Assembly (NCBI RefSeq): GCF_005233515.1
Contig: NZ_QFZZ01000012.1
Span: 55,211-119,210, forward strand
Length of the DNA: 64,000 nucleotides
Reading direction: 5' to 3'
From: Pseudomonas sp. CFBP13508
GTDB lineage: Bacteria; Pseudomonadota; Gammaproteobacteria; Pseudomonadales; Pseudomonadaceae
Below, piece after piece: positions 32,961-42,582 of this stretch. A program made the translations under genes and the position numbers. The first letter of the stretch is position 1. The number at the start of each line of letters is the position of its first letter. A model generated the notes under the pieces. That model saw nothing but the letters and a program-made list of their open reading frames with translations, did not search any database and was not told the origin of the DNA.

Positions 32961-35900
32961 TCAGCTTCTGGTAAAACGCCAGCCATTTCTCATGGCAGGC
33001 TGCAGCATCCTCGAGCTCGGGCACGAGCAGCGCTTCTCGCAAGGCTTGCGCTTCATGGGCTGCAAACAGATGCCTGACAGCAGTGCTGGCAATGGCGTTG
33101 ACTCTCTCCGATGCAAAAGTGTCGGGTACGGCGAGCGGCACCTTATACAAAAGAGGGGCTCCATCAGTGTCGAGAGGAGTGACGAAGGCATGGCAGGTGG
33201 CGTTTGCCGCGGGCGGGGTTCCGTGTTGGTAAGCCTGGGCGTCGACCGGCAGCACTCGCGCTGCTTCGTTCTCGGCAAAAGGCAGCAGCAGGCTGAGGTC
33301 CAGATCGCGCCGCAGAACCACTTTCGATCTGCAGGGGAAAATCTCGAACACCGTGGCTGGCGTCCCGAGCAACCGCGCAATGATGCCAAAAGGCGCAGTG
33401 TGGGCGGCGGCAAGCTTGTCCGTGGCAGCGGATACCGGTCGCAGGGCAAACAAATCAAACGTGCGGGTTTCGACGTCGAACCGTTGCGTAATTGGCAAGC
33501 GACAGAACGCTTCCTTGATTAATGTGATATGCGCCTCCTTCATCTGCTTGAGACGGGCGGCCAGTGCCACATGGAAGAACGTTGCCACATTGTGCAGTCT
33601 GGGCAACGAGGCAATCATCGGCGCCAGTTGCAACTGCGCATTGCTCGATTGCCATCCCTGCATGTTGCCCGCCAGTTTGCCGGCGATATGCAGTTCGCTC
33701 AGAGAGTAATGCGCGGGCGGCGTCTCAGTGTCCGAGACTGGAACAAACAGCGCCTTTTCCGTCAGGTACAGGTTATCGGCGAAAACCTTGCGCAGATCCA
33801 TCAGCGCAACGGTGGTGGGGGTGGGCGGTGCAGTGAGGAAGCCCCGGCGATACAGGTCGTTTACCAGGCGATTGTGATTGCGAAACAGGACATCGGCCTT
33901 CTTCAGCGTGGCGGCGTCGTACACCGTCACCGGGAATTCGGCGTCGCGCTGGATCAGTCCTCTTGCAACCGCCCAGTCGACTACCAGCGAGGCACATGAA
34001 TCTTCGCGCAGGAACTTGTAGAAATGCAGGGGGGCGGGGCCTTTTGTCAGTTGGTTGAGCTGCTCGTAGCTCATCATGCGTGCAACGCCCGGCATTTGGC
34101 TTTCGATATACAGCACGACCTGCTTCAACCTTACCCAGCGCAGAGAACTCATGTAGGAGAGTGATGCGGGAATATCCCGGGTCAGAAACTCCGGTGCCAT
34201 ACCGGACAATAACAAATGCGTTGCCAACGCCCTGTTCCTGGTTCGTCCAAGATGCGGCTGTGTATCGATGAGTCGACGTACTTCGTCGTAACTCTCGCCC
34301 CACAGGTCGCTGCCCTCCAGCCGATGGGTGACGATTCGGTTCAGATCTTCGCCGGCGCTTGGCTCCAGACTGAGAATCAATGCGGCGAGCAACAGGCGCT
34401 CGCGGTTGGTCGCCAAAAGGCGTTTCTTCTGCGCCGGAGCCCCCAGGTTCTTCACCAGCAGATTGCCCAGTGTTTGCGCCCGTGGCGTGATCAGGATACG
34501 GCTGATAAGGAAGTCGGCTTTTGCCTTGAGCGTTTTGGGTGGCAGATCGGTATCGACGCCTTCACTGAGATAGTCGAGCAATGACGTCGTGCCTTCGGGC
34601 AAGAACGTCTGTGTGGTGTCGATGATGCGCTGGCGCTGTTGCTCCGTGAACCGATCGCTTTGGGTCCAGGGCTGACCTAACAGATACCAGTGGTTCATGT
34701 GGGCGGGGTGGGTGTGCAGATTGATCCTGTACCACTTGACCAGCGCGAGAGCTTGCTCGACAGACGTCGGGGTGGGCAGCTTGTAGAAGCGCAGCATCTG
34801 CCCAAGGGTGACTTTACCGCTCGAGCGCATGGCTCCGCCGGCTTTGCTTGCCTTGGCTTTGAGCTGGTCGCGGAAGAGTTTCAGATCAGCATATCTTTCC
34901 ACCTGCGCCGTCAGGGTTACCCAGCCTTTGGCGCTTGGGGTACCGACATGGCCGGATTCGGTAATCAGCAACTGACTGTCGGCGGGCAGTCCCTGCTGCT
35001 TCAAAATGGCTTGAAAATCCACATCGGCGCTGAGTTTGCGCAAATGACGCTGACCATACTTCATCCAATGCGCAAGCGTGGAATCCGGATGAGTCTCGCT
35101 GAGTTCCTTGTAATCGATTTTGGCCTTCGGCTCCATGTTCCAGCACAGCGCTTCAAGGCGTCGCACGATGTGCCGGACATCTTCCAGATCGCCAAACTCT
35201 TCGCGATAACTGCGGATGGGGGCGCTGGTTTGCACGTAATCGCTGACGTAGGGCAGCTCAGGCCAGCGCTGCTGGCGCAGGCGTTGCACAAGTTCTTTGG
35301 CTTCGCCAGCATCTTGCGGCAACGCAAATTCATAGCGACTCAGAAGCTCGCCCATTTTCAGCCGCGGCCCTCTGACTGGTGCGGTAACAGAAGCCGAAGT
35401 GAGCGTGACCGCAGTGTCGGCAAAGCCTCGCTGCTCGAACGGGTTGCTGGTCAGCAGTACCTCATCGATTCGATCGGCGATGGCCCGGAAGTCCTCCAGT
35501 TGCGCGTTGCGCTCCTTCACCACAGCCGACGTGGTGTGGCCGTTTTCATCGATGGCAGCCAGACCGCGGGCCTTCCACTCGGCGACGATGACCCGGGCCT
35601 GAATCTGGTTTTGCGGTTCCGGATAACCGTAGAACGCCAGCACGACTTGCCGCGGAAACCGGTAGAGCGGGTTGGCGGATGTACCACCGATGTAAGGCAG
35701 GCCCAGCCCGGCAGGATCGATACGCTGGGAAATCGACAGCAGCAGCGGCGCCATCTGCCACCAGCCTGAGTCATCCTCCAGCGTGAAGAGGCGCAGCCCG
35801 GCGGAGCCGTTCGAGGGGATCTGTGCTTGCAGGGTGTCACCCTTGATCTGCAACGTATCCAGATCAATATGGAAGCGACTGGCCCAGTCGAGAAATTCGG

Positions 35901-36066
35901 GGCGTTCGAGGGCGTTCCAGTAGAGCTCCATCCATTCGCGCAGCAGGCATGGCCGGGGAACGTCCAGCGTACGCGCCGGATCAGCGGCAGTGATTACCGG
36001 TTTGGCAGTCAATTCGGCAATGAGGTTCTGGATCAGCGTCTGTTCAGGTACCGGTGTGTCGCTCAT
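32944..36066 (-). CDS. Large unrecognised protein, 1040 residues
   Basis: I do not recognise this 1040-residue protein. It has no signal peptide, no membrane segment and no motif that I can assign. It is helix-rich throughout, with frequent Trp/Tyr in the first third (ELYWNALERPEFLDWASRF, DDSGWWQMAPLLLSISQRID, FPRQVVLAFYGYPEP) and conserved-looking central blocks (LGQMLRFYKLPTPTSVEQAL, LGNLLVKNLG). The start is firm: GGGAGG is about 7 nt before ATG 36066, and the frame is uninterrupted for 3.1 kb. By eye the base composition is a little less GC-rich than its neighbours. It resembles, in size and layout, large secreted or toxin-like Pseudomonas proteins, but I cannot support that by motif. Function unknown. 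Confidence 0.75.
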   Translation of the reverse strand: MSDTPVPEQTLIQNLIAELTAKPVITAADPARTLDVPRPCLLREWMELYWNALERPEFLDWASRFHIDLDTLQIKGDTLQAQIPSNGSAGLRLFTLEDDSGWWQMAPLLLSISQRIDPAGLGLPYIGGTSANPLYRFPRQVVLAFYGYPEPQNQIQARVIVAEWKARGLAAIDENGHTTSAVVKERNAQLEDFRAIADRIDEVLLTSNPFEQRGFADTAVTLTSASVTAPVRGPRLKMGELLSRYEFALPQDAGEAKELVQRLRQQRWPELPYVSDYVQTSAPIRSYREEFGDLEDVRHIVRRLEALCWNMEPKAKIDYKELSETHPDSTLAHWMKYGQRHLRKLSADVDFQAILKQQGLPADSQLLITESGHVGTPSAKGWVTLTAQVERYADLKLFRDQLKAKASKAGGAMRSSGKVTLGQMLRFYKLPTPTSVEQALALVKWYRINLHTHPAHMNHWYLLGQPWTQSDRFTEQQRQRIIDTTQTFLPEGTTSLLDYLSEGVDTDLPPKTLKAKADFLISRILITPRAQTLGNLLVKNLGAPAQKKRLLATNRERLLLAALILSLEPSAGEDLNRIVTHRLEGSDLWGESYDEVRRLIDTQPHLGRTRNRALATHLLLSGMAPEFLTRDIPASLSYMSSLRWVRLKQVVLYIESQMPGVARMMSYEQLNQLTKGPAPLHFYKFLREDSCASLVVDWAVARGLIQRDAEFPVTVYDAATLKKADVLFRNHNRLVNDLYRRGFLTAPPTPTTVALMDLRKVFADNLYLTEKALFVPVSDTETPPAHYSLSELHIAGKLAGNMQGWQSSNAQLQLAPMIASLPRLHNVATFFHVALAARLKQMKEAHITLIKEAFCRLPITQRFDVETRTFDLFALRPVSAATDKLAAAHTAPFGIIARLLGTPATVFEIFPCRSKVVLRRDLDLSLLLPFAENEAARVLPVDAQAYQHGTPPAANATCHAFVTPLDTDGAPLLYKVPLAVPDTFASERVNAIASTAVRHLFAAHEAQALREALLVPELEDAAACHEKWLAFYQKLSPPKS

Positions 36067-36168
36067 GTGTGCCTCCCTGGCGGTTGATAAGCATTGAATG
36101 CCGAGTATCGCGGGGAGGGCTGGCTGGCGGGCGGTAGATATTTACTGCGCGACGTTTTCCAGGGGCAT

Positions 36169-36199
36169 AAAAAAACCCGCCATATTCGGCAGGTTTTTT
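36169..36199 (-). terminator. Rho-independent terminator after fabI
   Basis: On the minus strand the sequence reads CCTGCC, a 6-nt loop, GGCGGG (one G-T pair), then seven T. It lies 17 bp after the fabI stop and separates the Npp-fabI operon from the large unrecognised gene. Confidence 0.85.
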
Positions 36200-36215
36200 G
36201 TTGGCTACACGAAGA

Positions 36216-37010
36216 TCACTCTTCGATGTTGCCCATGGCGGTGGTGTTGAAACCGCCGTCAACGTACATGATCTCACCGCTGATGCCCGACGCCAGGTCG
36301 GAGCACAGGAAGGCGCCGGCGTTGCCGACTTCTTCGATGGTGACGTTGCGGCGCAGCGGAGTCTGCGCTTCGTTGGCGGCCAGCATCTTGCGGAAGTTCT
36401 TGATGCCGGAAGCGGCGAGAGTGCGGATCGGACCGGCCGAAACGCAGTTGACGCGGGTGCCGTCCGGACCGAGGGAACCGGCCAGGTAACGGACGCCGGC
36501 TTCCAGCGAAGCCTTGGCCATGCCCATCACGTTGTAGTTCGGCATGGTGCGCTCGGCGCCCAGGTACGACAGGGTCAGCAGGCTGCCGTTGCGGCCTTTC
36601 ATCATTTCGCGACCGGCCTTGGCCAGCGCCACGAAGCTGTAGGCGCTGATGTCGTGAGCGATGCGGAAACCTTCACGGGTGGTGGCTTCGGTGAAGTCGC
36701 CGTCCAGTTGGTCGCCCGGGGCGAAGCCGACGGAGTGCACGATGCAGTCCAGGCCGTCCCACTTCTTGCTCAGTTCTTCGAAGACCTTGGCGATTTCTTC
36801 ATCGCTGGCCACGTCGCACGGGAAGCACAGCTCAGGGCTCGAACCCCAGCCTTGTGCGAACTCTTCGACGCGACCCTTGAGTTTGTCGTTCTGATAAGTG
36901 AAGGCAAGCTCAGCGCCCTCGCGATGCATGGCGGCAGCGATGCCGGATGCGATGGACAGCTTGCTGGCGACACCGACGATCAGTACGCGCTTACCGGCGA
37001 GAAAACCCAT
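36216..37010 (-). CDS. fabI: Enoyl-[acyl-carrier-protein] reductase (NADH), FabI
   Basis: This 264-residue short-chain dehydrogenase catalyses the last step of each fatty-acid elongation cycle. It has the atypical nucleotide loop GVASKLSIASGIA, catalytic Tyr149 in SYLGAE and Tyr159/Lys166 in YNVMGMAK, equivalent to E. coli Tyr146, Tyr156 and Lys163. AGAGGAG lies just before ATG 37010. It follows the ABC ATPase by 19 bp, so it is probably cotranscribed with the peptide importer, as in P. aeruginosa (PA1806). Triclosan target by family. Confidence 0.96.
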   Translation of the reverse strand: MGFLAGKRVLIVGVASKLSIASGIAAAMHREGAELAFTYQNDKLKGRVEEFAQGWGSSPELCFPCDVASDEEIAKVFEELSKKWDGLDCIVHSVGFAPGDQLDGDFTEATTREGFRIAHDISAYSFVALAKAGREMMKGRNGSLLTLSYLGAERTMPNYNVMGMAKASLEAGVRYLAGSLGPDGTRVNCVSAGPIRTLAASGIKNFRKMLAANEAQTPLRRNVTIEEVGNAGAFLCSDLASGISGEIMYVDGGFNTTAMGNIEE

Positions 37011-37029
37011 GTGTTGCTCCTCTTTCAGG

Positions 37030-38640
37030 TTATTGCGCAGTGGCTGGTGCCAGAAAAGCGGCTTCCAGCAACTGCTGTGTATACGGATGTTGGGGGGCGG
37101 CAAAAATACTTTGCGCGTCTCCCTGTTCGACCACTTGGCCATGCTTGACCACCATCAGTTGGTGGCTCAGCGCTTTGACGACAGCCAGGTCATGGCTGAT
37201 GAACAAATACGTCAGGTTGTACTTGGCTTGCAGTGAACGCAACAGCTCCACTACTTGCCGCTGCACCGTGCGGTCGAGCGCCGAAGTCGGCTCGTCCAGC
37301 AGGATCAGCGCCGGTTTCAGCACCAAGGCCCGGGCAATGGCGATTCGCTGCCGTTGCCCTCCGGAAAATTCGTGGGGGTAGCGGTGCCGGGTTTCCGGAT
37401 CCAGACCTACCTCCTTCAATGCCGCAATGATCGCCGCTTCCTGCTCGGTCGCGGTGCCCATCTTGTGTATCCGCAGGCCTTCGCCAACGATGTCATTGAC
37501 GCACATGCGCGGGCTCAGGCTGCCAAACGGGTCCTGAAACACCACCTGCATCTCCCGCCGCAGCGGACGAACCTCGCTCTGCGTCAGGCAGTCTAGCTGC
37601 TTGCCTTCAAAGCGGATCGCGCCTTTGCTGCCGATCAGCCGCAAAATCGCCAGACCGAGGGTGGATTTGCCGGAACCGCTTTCGCCGACGATCCCCAGGG
37701 TCTGACCCTGCGGCAGGCTGAAATTGATGCCGTCCACTGCCTTGACGTAATCCACCGTGCGCTTGAGCAGGCCTTTCTTGATCGGGAACCAGACTTTGAG
37801 GTCCTCGACTTCGAGCAGCGGCGCGCCGATTTCATTGCTCGCCGGGCCGCCGCTGGGCTCCGCGCCGAGCAATTCCCGAGTGTACGGATGCTGCGGCGAA
37901 CGGAACAGGTCTGCGCACGATGCCTGTTCGACGATGCAACCGCGCTGCATGACACATACGCGATGCGCAATTCTTCGCACCAGGTTCAAATCGTGACTGA
38001 TCAGTAACAGTGACATGCCCAATCGAGCCTGAAGATCCTTGAGCAAATCGAGGATTTTCAGCTGAACGGTCACGTCCAGCGCGGTGGTCGGTTCGTCGGC
38101 AATCAGCAATTCCGGCTCGTTGGCCAGGGCCATGGCAATCATCACCCGCTGGCGCTGGCCGCCGGACAATTCATGGGGCAGGGCCTTGAGGCGCTTGTGC
38201 GGCTCGGGAATGCCGACCATCTCCAGCAGCTCCAGCGTGCGCTTGGTCGCGACTTTGCCGCTCAGGCCCTTGTGGATGCCGAGCACTTCATTGATCTGCT
38301 TCTCGATCGAGTGCAGCGGATTGAGCGAGGTCATCGGCTCCTGAAAGATCATCGCGATGCGGTTGCCACGAATATGGCGGATGGTCTTCTCGCTCAAATC
38401 CAGCAGGTTCTGCCCGGCGTAATTGATGCTGCCGGCCGGATGCCGCGCCATGGGGTAGGGCAGCAGGCGCAGGATTGAATGCGCCGTGACCGATTTGCCC
38501 GAGCCCGATTCACCGACCAGCGCCAGGGTTTCGCCGCGCTTGATGTCGAAGCTCACGCCCTCGACCACGCGGTGGACGCGCTCGCCGAAACCGAACTCGA
38601 CGGCGAGGTCGCGCACTTCGATCAGATTGTCCTGATTCAT
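37030..38640 (-). CDS. nppD: Peptide importer ATP-binding protein with two ABC domains (NppD/YejF)
   Basis: This 536-residue protein has two complete ABC cassettes: Walker A GESGSGKS in each half, signature motifs LSGGQRQR and FSGGQRQR, and Walker B LLIADEPTTALD and LILLDEPTSALD. It powers the Yej/Npp importer. ATG 38640 is preceded by GAGGAA and lies 1 bp after the yejE-type gene's stop; a frame extending to 38664 is not needed. In P. aeruginosa NppA1A2BCD imports peptidyl-nucleoside antibiotics and microcin C-type peptides. The two ATPases are fused here as in E. coli YejF. Confidence 0.93.
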   Translation of the reverse strand: MNQDNLIEVRDLAVEFGFGERVHRVVEGVSFDIKRGETLALVGESGSGKSVTAHSILRLLPYPMARHPAGSINYAGQNLLDLSEKTIRHIRGNRIAMIFQEPMTSLNPLHSIEKQINEVLGIHKGLSGKVATKRTLELLEMVGIPEPHKRLKALPHELSGGQRQRVMIAMALANEPELLIADEPTTALDVTVQLKILDLLKDLQARLGMSLLLISHDLNLVRRIAHRVCVMQRGCIVEQASCADLFRSPQHPYTRELLGAEPSGGPASNEIGAPLLEVEDLKVWFPIKKGLLKRTVDYVKAVDGINFSLPQGQTLGIVGESGSGKSTLGLAILRLIGSKGAIRFEGKQLDCLTQSEVRPLRREMQVVFQDPFGSLSPRMCVNDIVGEGLRIHKMGTATEQEAAIIAALKEVGLDPETRHRYPHEFSGGQRQRIAIARALVLKPALILLDEPTSALDRTVQRQVVELLRSLQAKYNLTYLFISHDLAVVKALSHQLMVVKHGQVVEQGDAQSIFAAPQHPYTQQLLEAAFLAPATAQ

Positions 38641-38641
38641 T

Positions 38642-39661
38642 TCACTTCCTCGGGTCGAAGGCATCGCGAGCGGACTCGCCGATAAACACCAGCAGGCTCA
38701 ACATCAGCGCCAGCACGGCAAACGCACTCATGCCCAGCCACGGCGCCTGCAAATTGGATTTGCCTTGGGCGACCAGTTCGCCCAGCGACGGACTGCCGGC
38801 CGGCAGGCCGAAGCCGAGGAAGTCCAGCGCAGTCAGGGTGCCGATGGCGCCGGTGAGGATGAACGGCATGAAGGTCATGGTCGAAACCATGGCGTTGGGC
38901 AGGATGTGGCGGAACATGATCGCGCCGTTCTGCATGCCCAGCGCCCGCGCGGCGCGCACGTATTCCAGATTGCGCCCGCGCAGGAACTCGGCGCGCACCA
39001 CATCGACCAGGCTCATCCACGAGAACAGCAGCATGATGCCCAGCAGCCACCAGAAATTCGGCTGGACGAAACTGGCGAGGATGATCAGCAGATACAGCAC
39101 CGGCAGCCCCGACCAGATCTCGAGAAAACGTTGCCCGGCGAGATCGACCCAGCCGCCGTAGAACCCCTGTAGCGCCCCGGCAATCACGCCGATGATCGAA
39201 CTCAGCACGGTCAGCGTCAGCGCAAACAGCACGGAAATGCGGAAACCGTAGATCACCCGCGCCAACACGTCGCGGCCCTGATCGTCGGTGCCCAGCAGGT
39301 TGTCCGCCGAGGGTGGCGCCGGCGCCGGGACTTTCAGGTCGTAGTTGATGCTCTGGTAGCTGTAGGGAATCGGTGCCCACAGGATCCACGCGTCCTTGGC
39401 CTTGAGCAGTTCCCGGATGTACGGACTCTTGTAGTTGGCTTCCAGCGGGAATTCGCCGCCGAACGCGGTTTCCGGGTAGCGCTTGATCGCCGGGAAATAC
39501 CAGTTGTTGTCGTAATGCACGACCAGCGGCTTATCGTTGGCAATCAGCTCGGCGCCCAGACTGAGGCCGAACAGAATCAGAAACAGCCACAGCGACCACC
39601 AGCCACGCTTGTTGGCCTTGAACAGTTCGAAGCGCCGGCGGTTGAGAGGGGACAGGTTCAT
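38642..39661 (-). CDS. nppC: Peptide importer permease (NppC/YejE)
   Basis: This 339-residue inner-membrane subunit has an N-terminal membrane helix (WWSLWLFLILFGLSLGAELIAN), a long periplasmic loop with TDDQGRDVLARVIYGFRISV, and about five more helices with the ABC coupling motif EYVRAARALGMQNGAIMFRHILPNA. The start is ATG 39661, 1 bp after the upstream permease stop. It pairs with NppB to form the channel for short peptides and peptide antibiotics. A six-helix topology is typical of YejE/DppC. Confidence 0.92.
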   Translation of the reverse strand: MNLSPLNRRRFELFKANKRGWWSLWLFLILFGLSLGAELIANDKPLVVHYDNNWYFPAIKRYPETAFGGEFPLEANYKSPYIRELLKAKDAWILWAPIPYSYQSINYDLKVPAPAPPSADNLLGTDDQGRDVLARVIYGFRISVLFALTLTVLSSIIGVIAGALQGFYGGWVDLAGQRFLEIWSGLPVLYLLIILASFVQPNFWWLLGIMLLFSWMSLVDVVRAEFLRGRNLEYVRAARALGMQNGAIMFRHILPNAMVSTMTFMPFILTGAIGTLTALDFLGFGLPAGSPSLGELVAQGKSNLQAPWLGMSAFAVLALMLSLLVFIGESARDAFDPRK

Positions 39662-39662
39662 C

Positions 39663-40736
39663 TCAATGCTCCCGGCTTGCAAAGTCGATGCGCGGATCGA
39701 CAAAAGTGTAGGTCAGGTCGCCGATCAGTTTCACCACCAGCCCGAGCAGGGTGAAGATGAACAAGGTGCCGAATACCACCGGGTAATCGCGGTTGATCGC
39801 CGCTTCGAAACTCATCAGGCCGAGGCCGTCGAGGGAGAAAATCACTTCCACCAGCAACGAGCCGGTGAAGAAAATGCCGATGAACGCCGAAGGAAAACCG
39901 GCAATCACCAGCAGCATGGCGTTGCGGAACACGTGGCCGTAAAGGACGCGATGGCGGGTCAGGCCCTTGGCTTTGGCGGTGACCACGTACTGTTTGTTGA
40001 TCTCGTCGAGAAAGCTGTTTTTTGTCAGCAGAGTCATGGTCGCGAAGTTGCCGATCACCAGCGCCGTGACTGGCAATGCCAGGTGCCAGAAATAATCGAG
40101 GATCTTGCCGCCCAGGCTCAGCTCATCGAAGTTGTTCGAAGTCAGCCCGCGCAGGGGGAACCAGTCCAGATAACTGCCGCCGGCAAACACCACGATCAGC
40201 AGGATCGCAAACAGAAACGCCGGGATCGCATAGCCGACGATGATCGCCGAACTGGTCCAGACGTCGAAGTGGCTGCCGTGTCGCGTGGCCTTGGCGATGC
40301 CCAGCGGGATCGACACCAGATACATGATCAGCGTGCTCCACAGCCCCAGCGAGATCGACACCGGCATCTTTTCCTTGATCAGGTCGATGACCTTGGCGTC
40401 GCGGAAGAAACTGTCGCCGAAATCCAGCTGCGCATAGTTCTTGACCATGATCCACAGGCGTTCCGGGGCCGATTTGTCGAACCCGTACATGTGCTCGATT
40501 TCCTTGATCAGCGCCGGGTCCAGCCCCTGCGCGCCACGGTACGACGAGCCGGCCACCGCGACCTCGGCACCGCCGCCGGCAATCCGGCTGGTAGCGCCTT
40601 CGAAACCTTCGAGCTTAGCGATCATCTGCTCGACCGGCCCGCCTGGCGCGGCCTGGATGATAACGAAGTTGATCAGCAGAATGCCGAACAGGGTCGGGAT
40701 GATCAGCAGCAGTCGCCGAAAGATATACGCCAGCAT
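39663..40736 (-). CDS. nppB: Peptide importer permease (NppB/YejB)
   Basis: This 357-residue permease begins LAYIFRRLLLIIPTLFGILLINFVIIQAAPGGPVE, the first helix and loop of DppB/YejB-type subunits, and carries the coupling motif YVVTAKAKGLTRHRVLYGHVFRNA. About six transmembrane helices. ATG 40736 lies 4 bp after the upstream binding-protein stop. The frame extending to 40940 is only the shadow of that gene. It is the partner of NppC. Confidence 0.93.
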   Translation of the reverse strand: MLAYIFRRLLLIIPTLFGILLINFVIIQAAPGGPVEQMIAKLEGFEGATSRIAGGGAEVAVAGSSYRGAQGLDPALIKEIEHMYGFDKSAPERLWIMVKNYAQLDFGDSFFRDAKVIDLIKEKMPVSISLGLWSTLIMYLVSIPLGIAKATRHGSHFDVWTSSAIIVGYAIPAFLFAILLIVVFAGGSYLDWFPLRGLTSNNFDELSLGGKILDYFWHLALPVTALVIGNFATMTLLTKNSFLDEINKQYVVTAKAKGLTRHRVLYGHVFRNAMLLVIAGFPSAFIGIFFTGSLLVEVIFSLDGLGLMSFEAAINRDYPVVFGTLFIFTLLGLVVKLIGDLTYTFVDPRIDFASREH

Positions 40737-40740
40737 CTGA

Positions 40741-42582
40741 TTACTCCGTGCCCGCAGGGTCGGCTTGCAGTTGGGTTTCGACTTCTGCGGCAGGTTTGGC
40801 GTCAGGCTTGACCCACCAGGTGTTGATGCCGATGTCGTATTTGGGCGAGGTTTTCGGGTGGCCGATGTGGTTCCAGTAGGCCACGCGCCAGCTCTTGATG
40901 TGCCAGTTCGGCACCACGTAGTAGCCCCATTGCAGAACACGATCCAGCGCGCGGGCGTGGGCTACCAGACTCTTGCGCGAGTCGGCGTTGATCAGGCTTT
41001 CCACCAGTTGGTCAACGGTCGGGTCTTTGAGGCCCATGCTGTTGCGGCTGCTCGGTTTGTCGGCGGCGGCGCTCATCCAGTACTCGCGCTGCTCGTTACC
41101 CGGCGAATTGGACTGCGGAAAGCTGCCGACCATCATGTCGAAGTCCCGCGAGCGCACGCGGTTGATGTACTGCGAGACGTCGACGCGGCGGATCACCAGA
41201 TCGATGCCGAGGTCGCTGAGGTTGCGCTTGAACGGCAGCAGCACCCGTTCGAATTCGGTCTGGGCGAGGAGAAATTCGATCACCACCGGTTTGCCGGTGG
41301 CGTCGACCATTTTGTCGTCGACGATCTTCCAGCCGGCCTCTTGCAGCAGTTGATACGCCTCGCGCTGCTGGGTGCGGATCATGCCGCTGGCGTCGGTCCT
41401 GGGATTTTCGAAGGCTTCGCTGAATACTTGAGCCGGCAGTTGGCTGCGGAACGGTTCGAGGATCGTCCGTTGCTCGGCGTCCGGCAGGCCGGTGGCGGCC
41501 ATTTCAGAGTTTTCGAAGTAGCTGCGAGTGCGCACGTAGGCGCCGTTGAACAATTGCTTGTTGGTCCATTCGAAGTCGAACAGCAGCCCGAGAGCCTGAC
41601 GCACGCGCACATCCTGGAACACCGGGCGGCGCAGGTTGAAGACGAAGCCCTGCATGCCGGTCGGGTTGCTGTTGGGGATCAGTTCCTTGATCAAACGGCC
41701 CTCGGTGACCGCCGGAACGTTATAGGCGCTGGCCCAGTTCTTCGCGGTCATCTCCAGCCAATAATCGAACTGCCCGGCCTTCAGCGCTTCGAGGGCGACG
41801 GTGTTGTCGCGGTAATAGTCGGTGGTCATCGTGTCGAAGTTGTAGAAGCCACGGTTGACCGGCAAGTCCTTGCCCCAGTAATCCTTGACCCGCTCGTAAC
41901 GTACCGAACGGCCGGCCTTCACTTGGGTGACCTTGTACGGGCCGCTGCCCAGCGGGATTTCCAGATTGCCCTTGTTGAAGTCGCGACTGGCCCACCAGTG
42001 TTTAGGGAGGACCGGCAACTGGCCGAGGATCAGCGGCAGCTCGCGGTTGTTGCTGTGCTTGAACTTGAACAGCACTTTCAGCGGGTCTTCGGCGATGGCT
42101 TCGGCGACGTCGTTGTAGTAGCCGCGAAACATCGGCGAGCCTTCCTTGGTCAACGTTTCGAAGCTGAACACCACGTCTTCGGCGCGCACCGGGTGGCCGT
42201 CATGGAAGCGCGCTTCCGGGCGCAGGTAGAAGCGCACCCAACTGTTGTCGTCGGCTTTCTCGATCTTGCTGGCAATCAGGCCGTATTCGGTGAACGGCTC
42301 GTCGAGGCTGTGCTTGGTCAAGGTGTCGTAGATCTGGCCGATGTCATCGGCCGGCACGCCTTTGTTGATGAACGGGTTGAGGCTATCGAAGCCGCCGAAC
42401 CCGGCCTGGCGGAACACGCCACCCTTGGGCGCGTCAGGGTTCACGTAGTCGAAGTGCTTGAAATCGGCCGGGTATTTCGGTGGCTCGTTGTACAGGGTCA
42501 CGGCGTGTTGCGGGGCGGCCCAGGCCAGCCCGGCGAACAGCAAGCCGCCGGCCTGCACGAGCAGGGTGCGAACAGGGTTCAT
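40741..42582 (-). CDS. nppA2: Extracellular solute-binding protein of the peptide importer, second copy
   Basis: This 613-residue periplasmic binding protein has a signal peptide (LLVQAGGLLFAGLAWA, cleavage after residue 22 or so) and the YejA-type opening YPADFKHFDYVNPDAPKGGVF. SBP family 5 regions include EKADDNSWVRFYLRPEARFHDG and NSPGNEQREYW. GGAGAAAG precedes ATG 42582, which overlaps the stop of the paralogous gene upstream (ATGA). It delivers peptides to NppBC. The tandem with the 42579-44411 gene corresponds to nppA1/nppA2; which symbol belongs to which is assigned by order only. Confidence 0.9.
   Translation of the reverse strand: MNPVRTLLVQAGGLLFAGLAWAAPQHAVTLYNEPPKYPADFKHFDYVNPDAPKGGVFRQAGFGGFDSLNPFINKGVPADDIGQIYDTLTKHSLDEPFTEYGLIASKIEKADDNSWVRFYLRPEARFHDGHPVRAEDVVFSFETLTKEGSPMFRGYYNDVAEAIAEDPLKVLFKFKHSNNRELPLILGQLPVLPKHWWASRDFNKGNLEIPLGSGPYKVTQVKAGRSVRYERVKDYWGKDLPVNRGFYNFDTMTTDYYRDNTVALEALKAGQFDYWLEMTAKNWASAYNVPAVTEGRLIKELIPNSNPTGMQGFVFNLRRPVFQDVRVRQALGLLFDFEWTNKQLFNGAYVRTRSYFENSEMAATGLPDAEQRTILEPFRSQLPAQVFSEAFENPRTDASGMIRTQQREAYQLLQEAGWKIVDDKMVDATGKPVVIEFLLAQTEFERVLLPFKRNLSDLGIDLVIRRVDVSQYINRVRSRDFDMMVGSFPQSNSPGNEQREYWMSAAADKPSSRNSMGLKDPTVDQLVESLINADSRKSLVAHARALDRVLQWGYYVVPNWHIKSWRVAYWNHIGHPKTSPKYDIGINTWWVKPDAKPAAEVETQLQADPAGTE

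Noticed and set aside
36169..36199. The A/T-flanked hairpin as a bidirectional terminator
   Set aside because: Stem pairing is complete only on the minus strand, where one pair is G-T; the plus-strand stem has a C-A mismatch, so I annotated it for fabI only.
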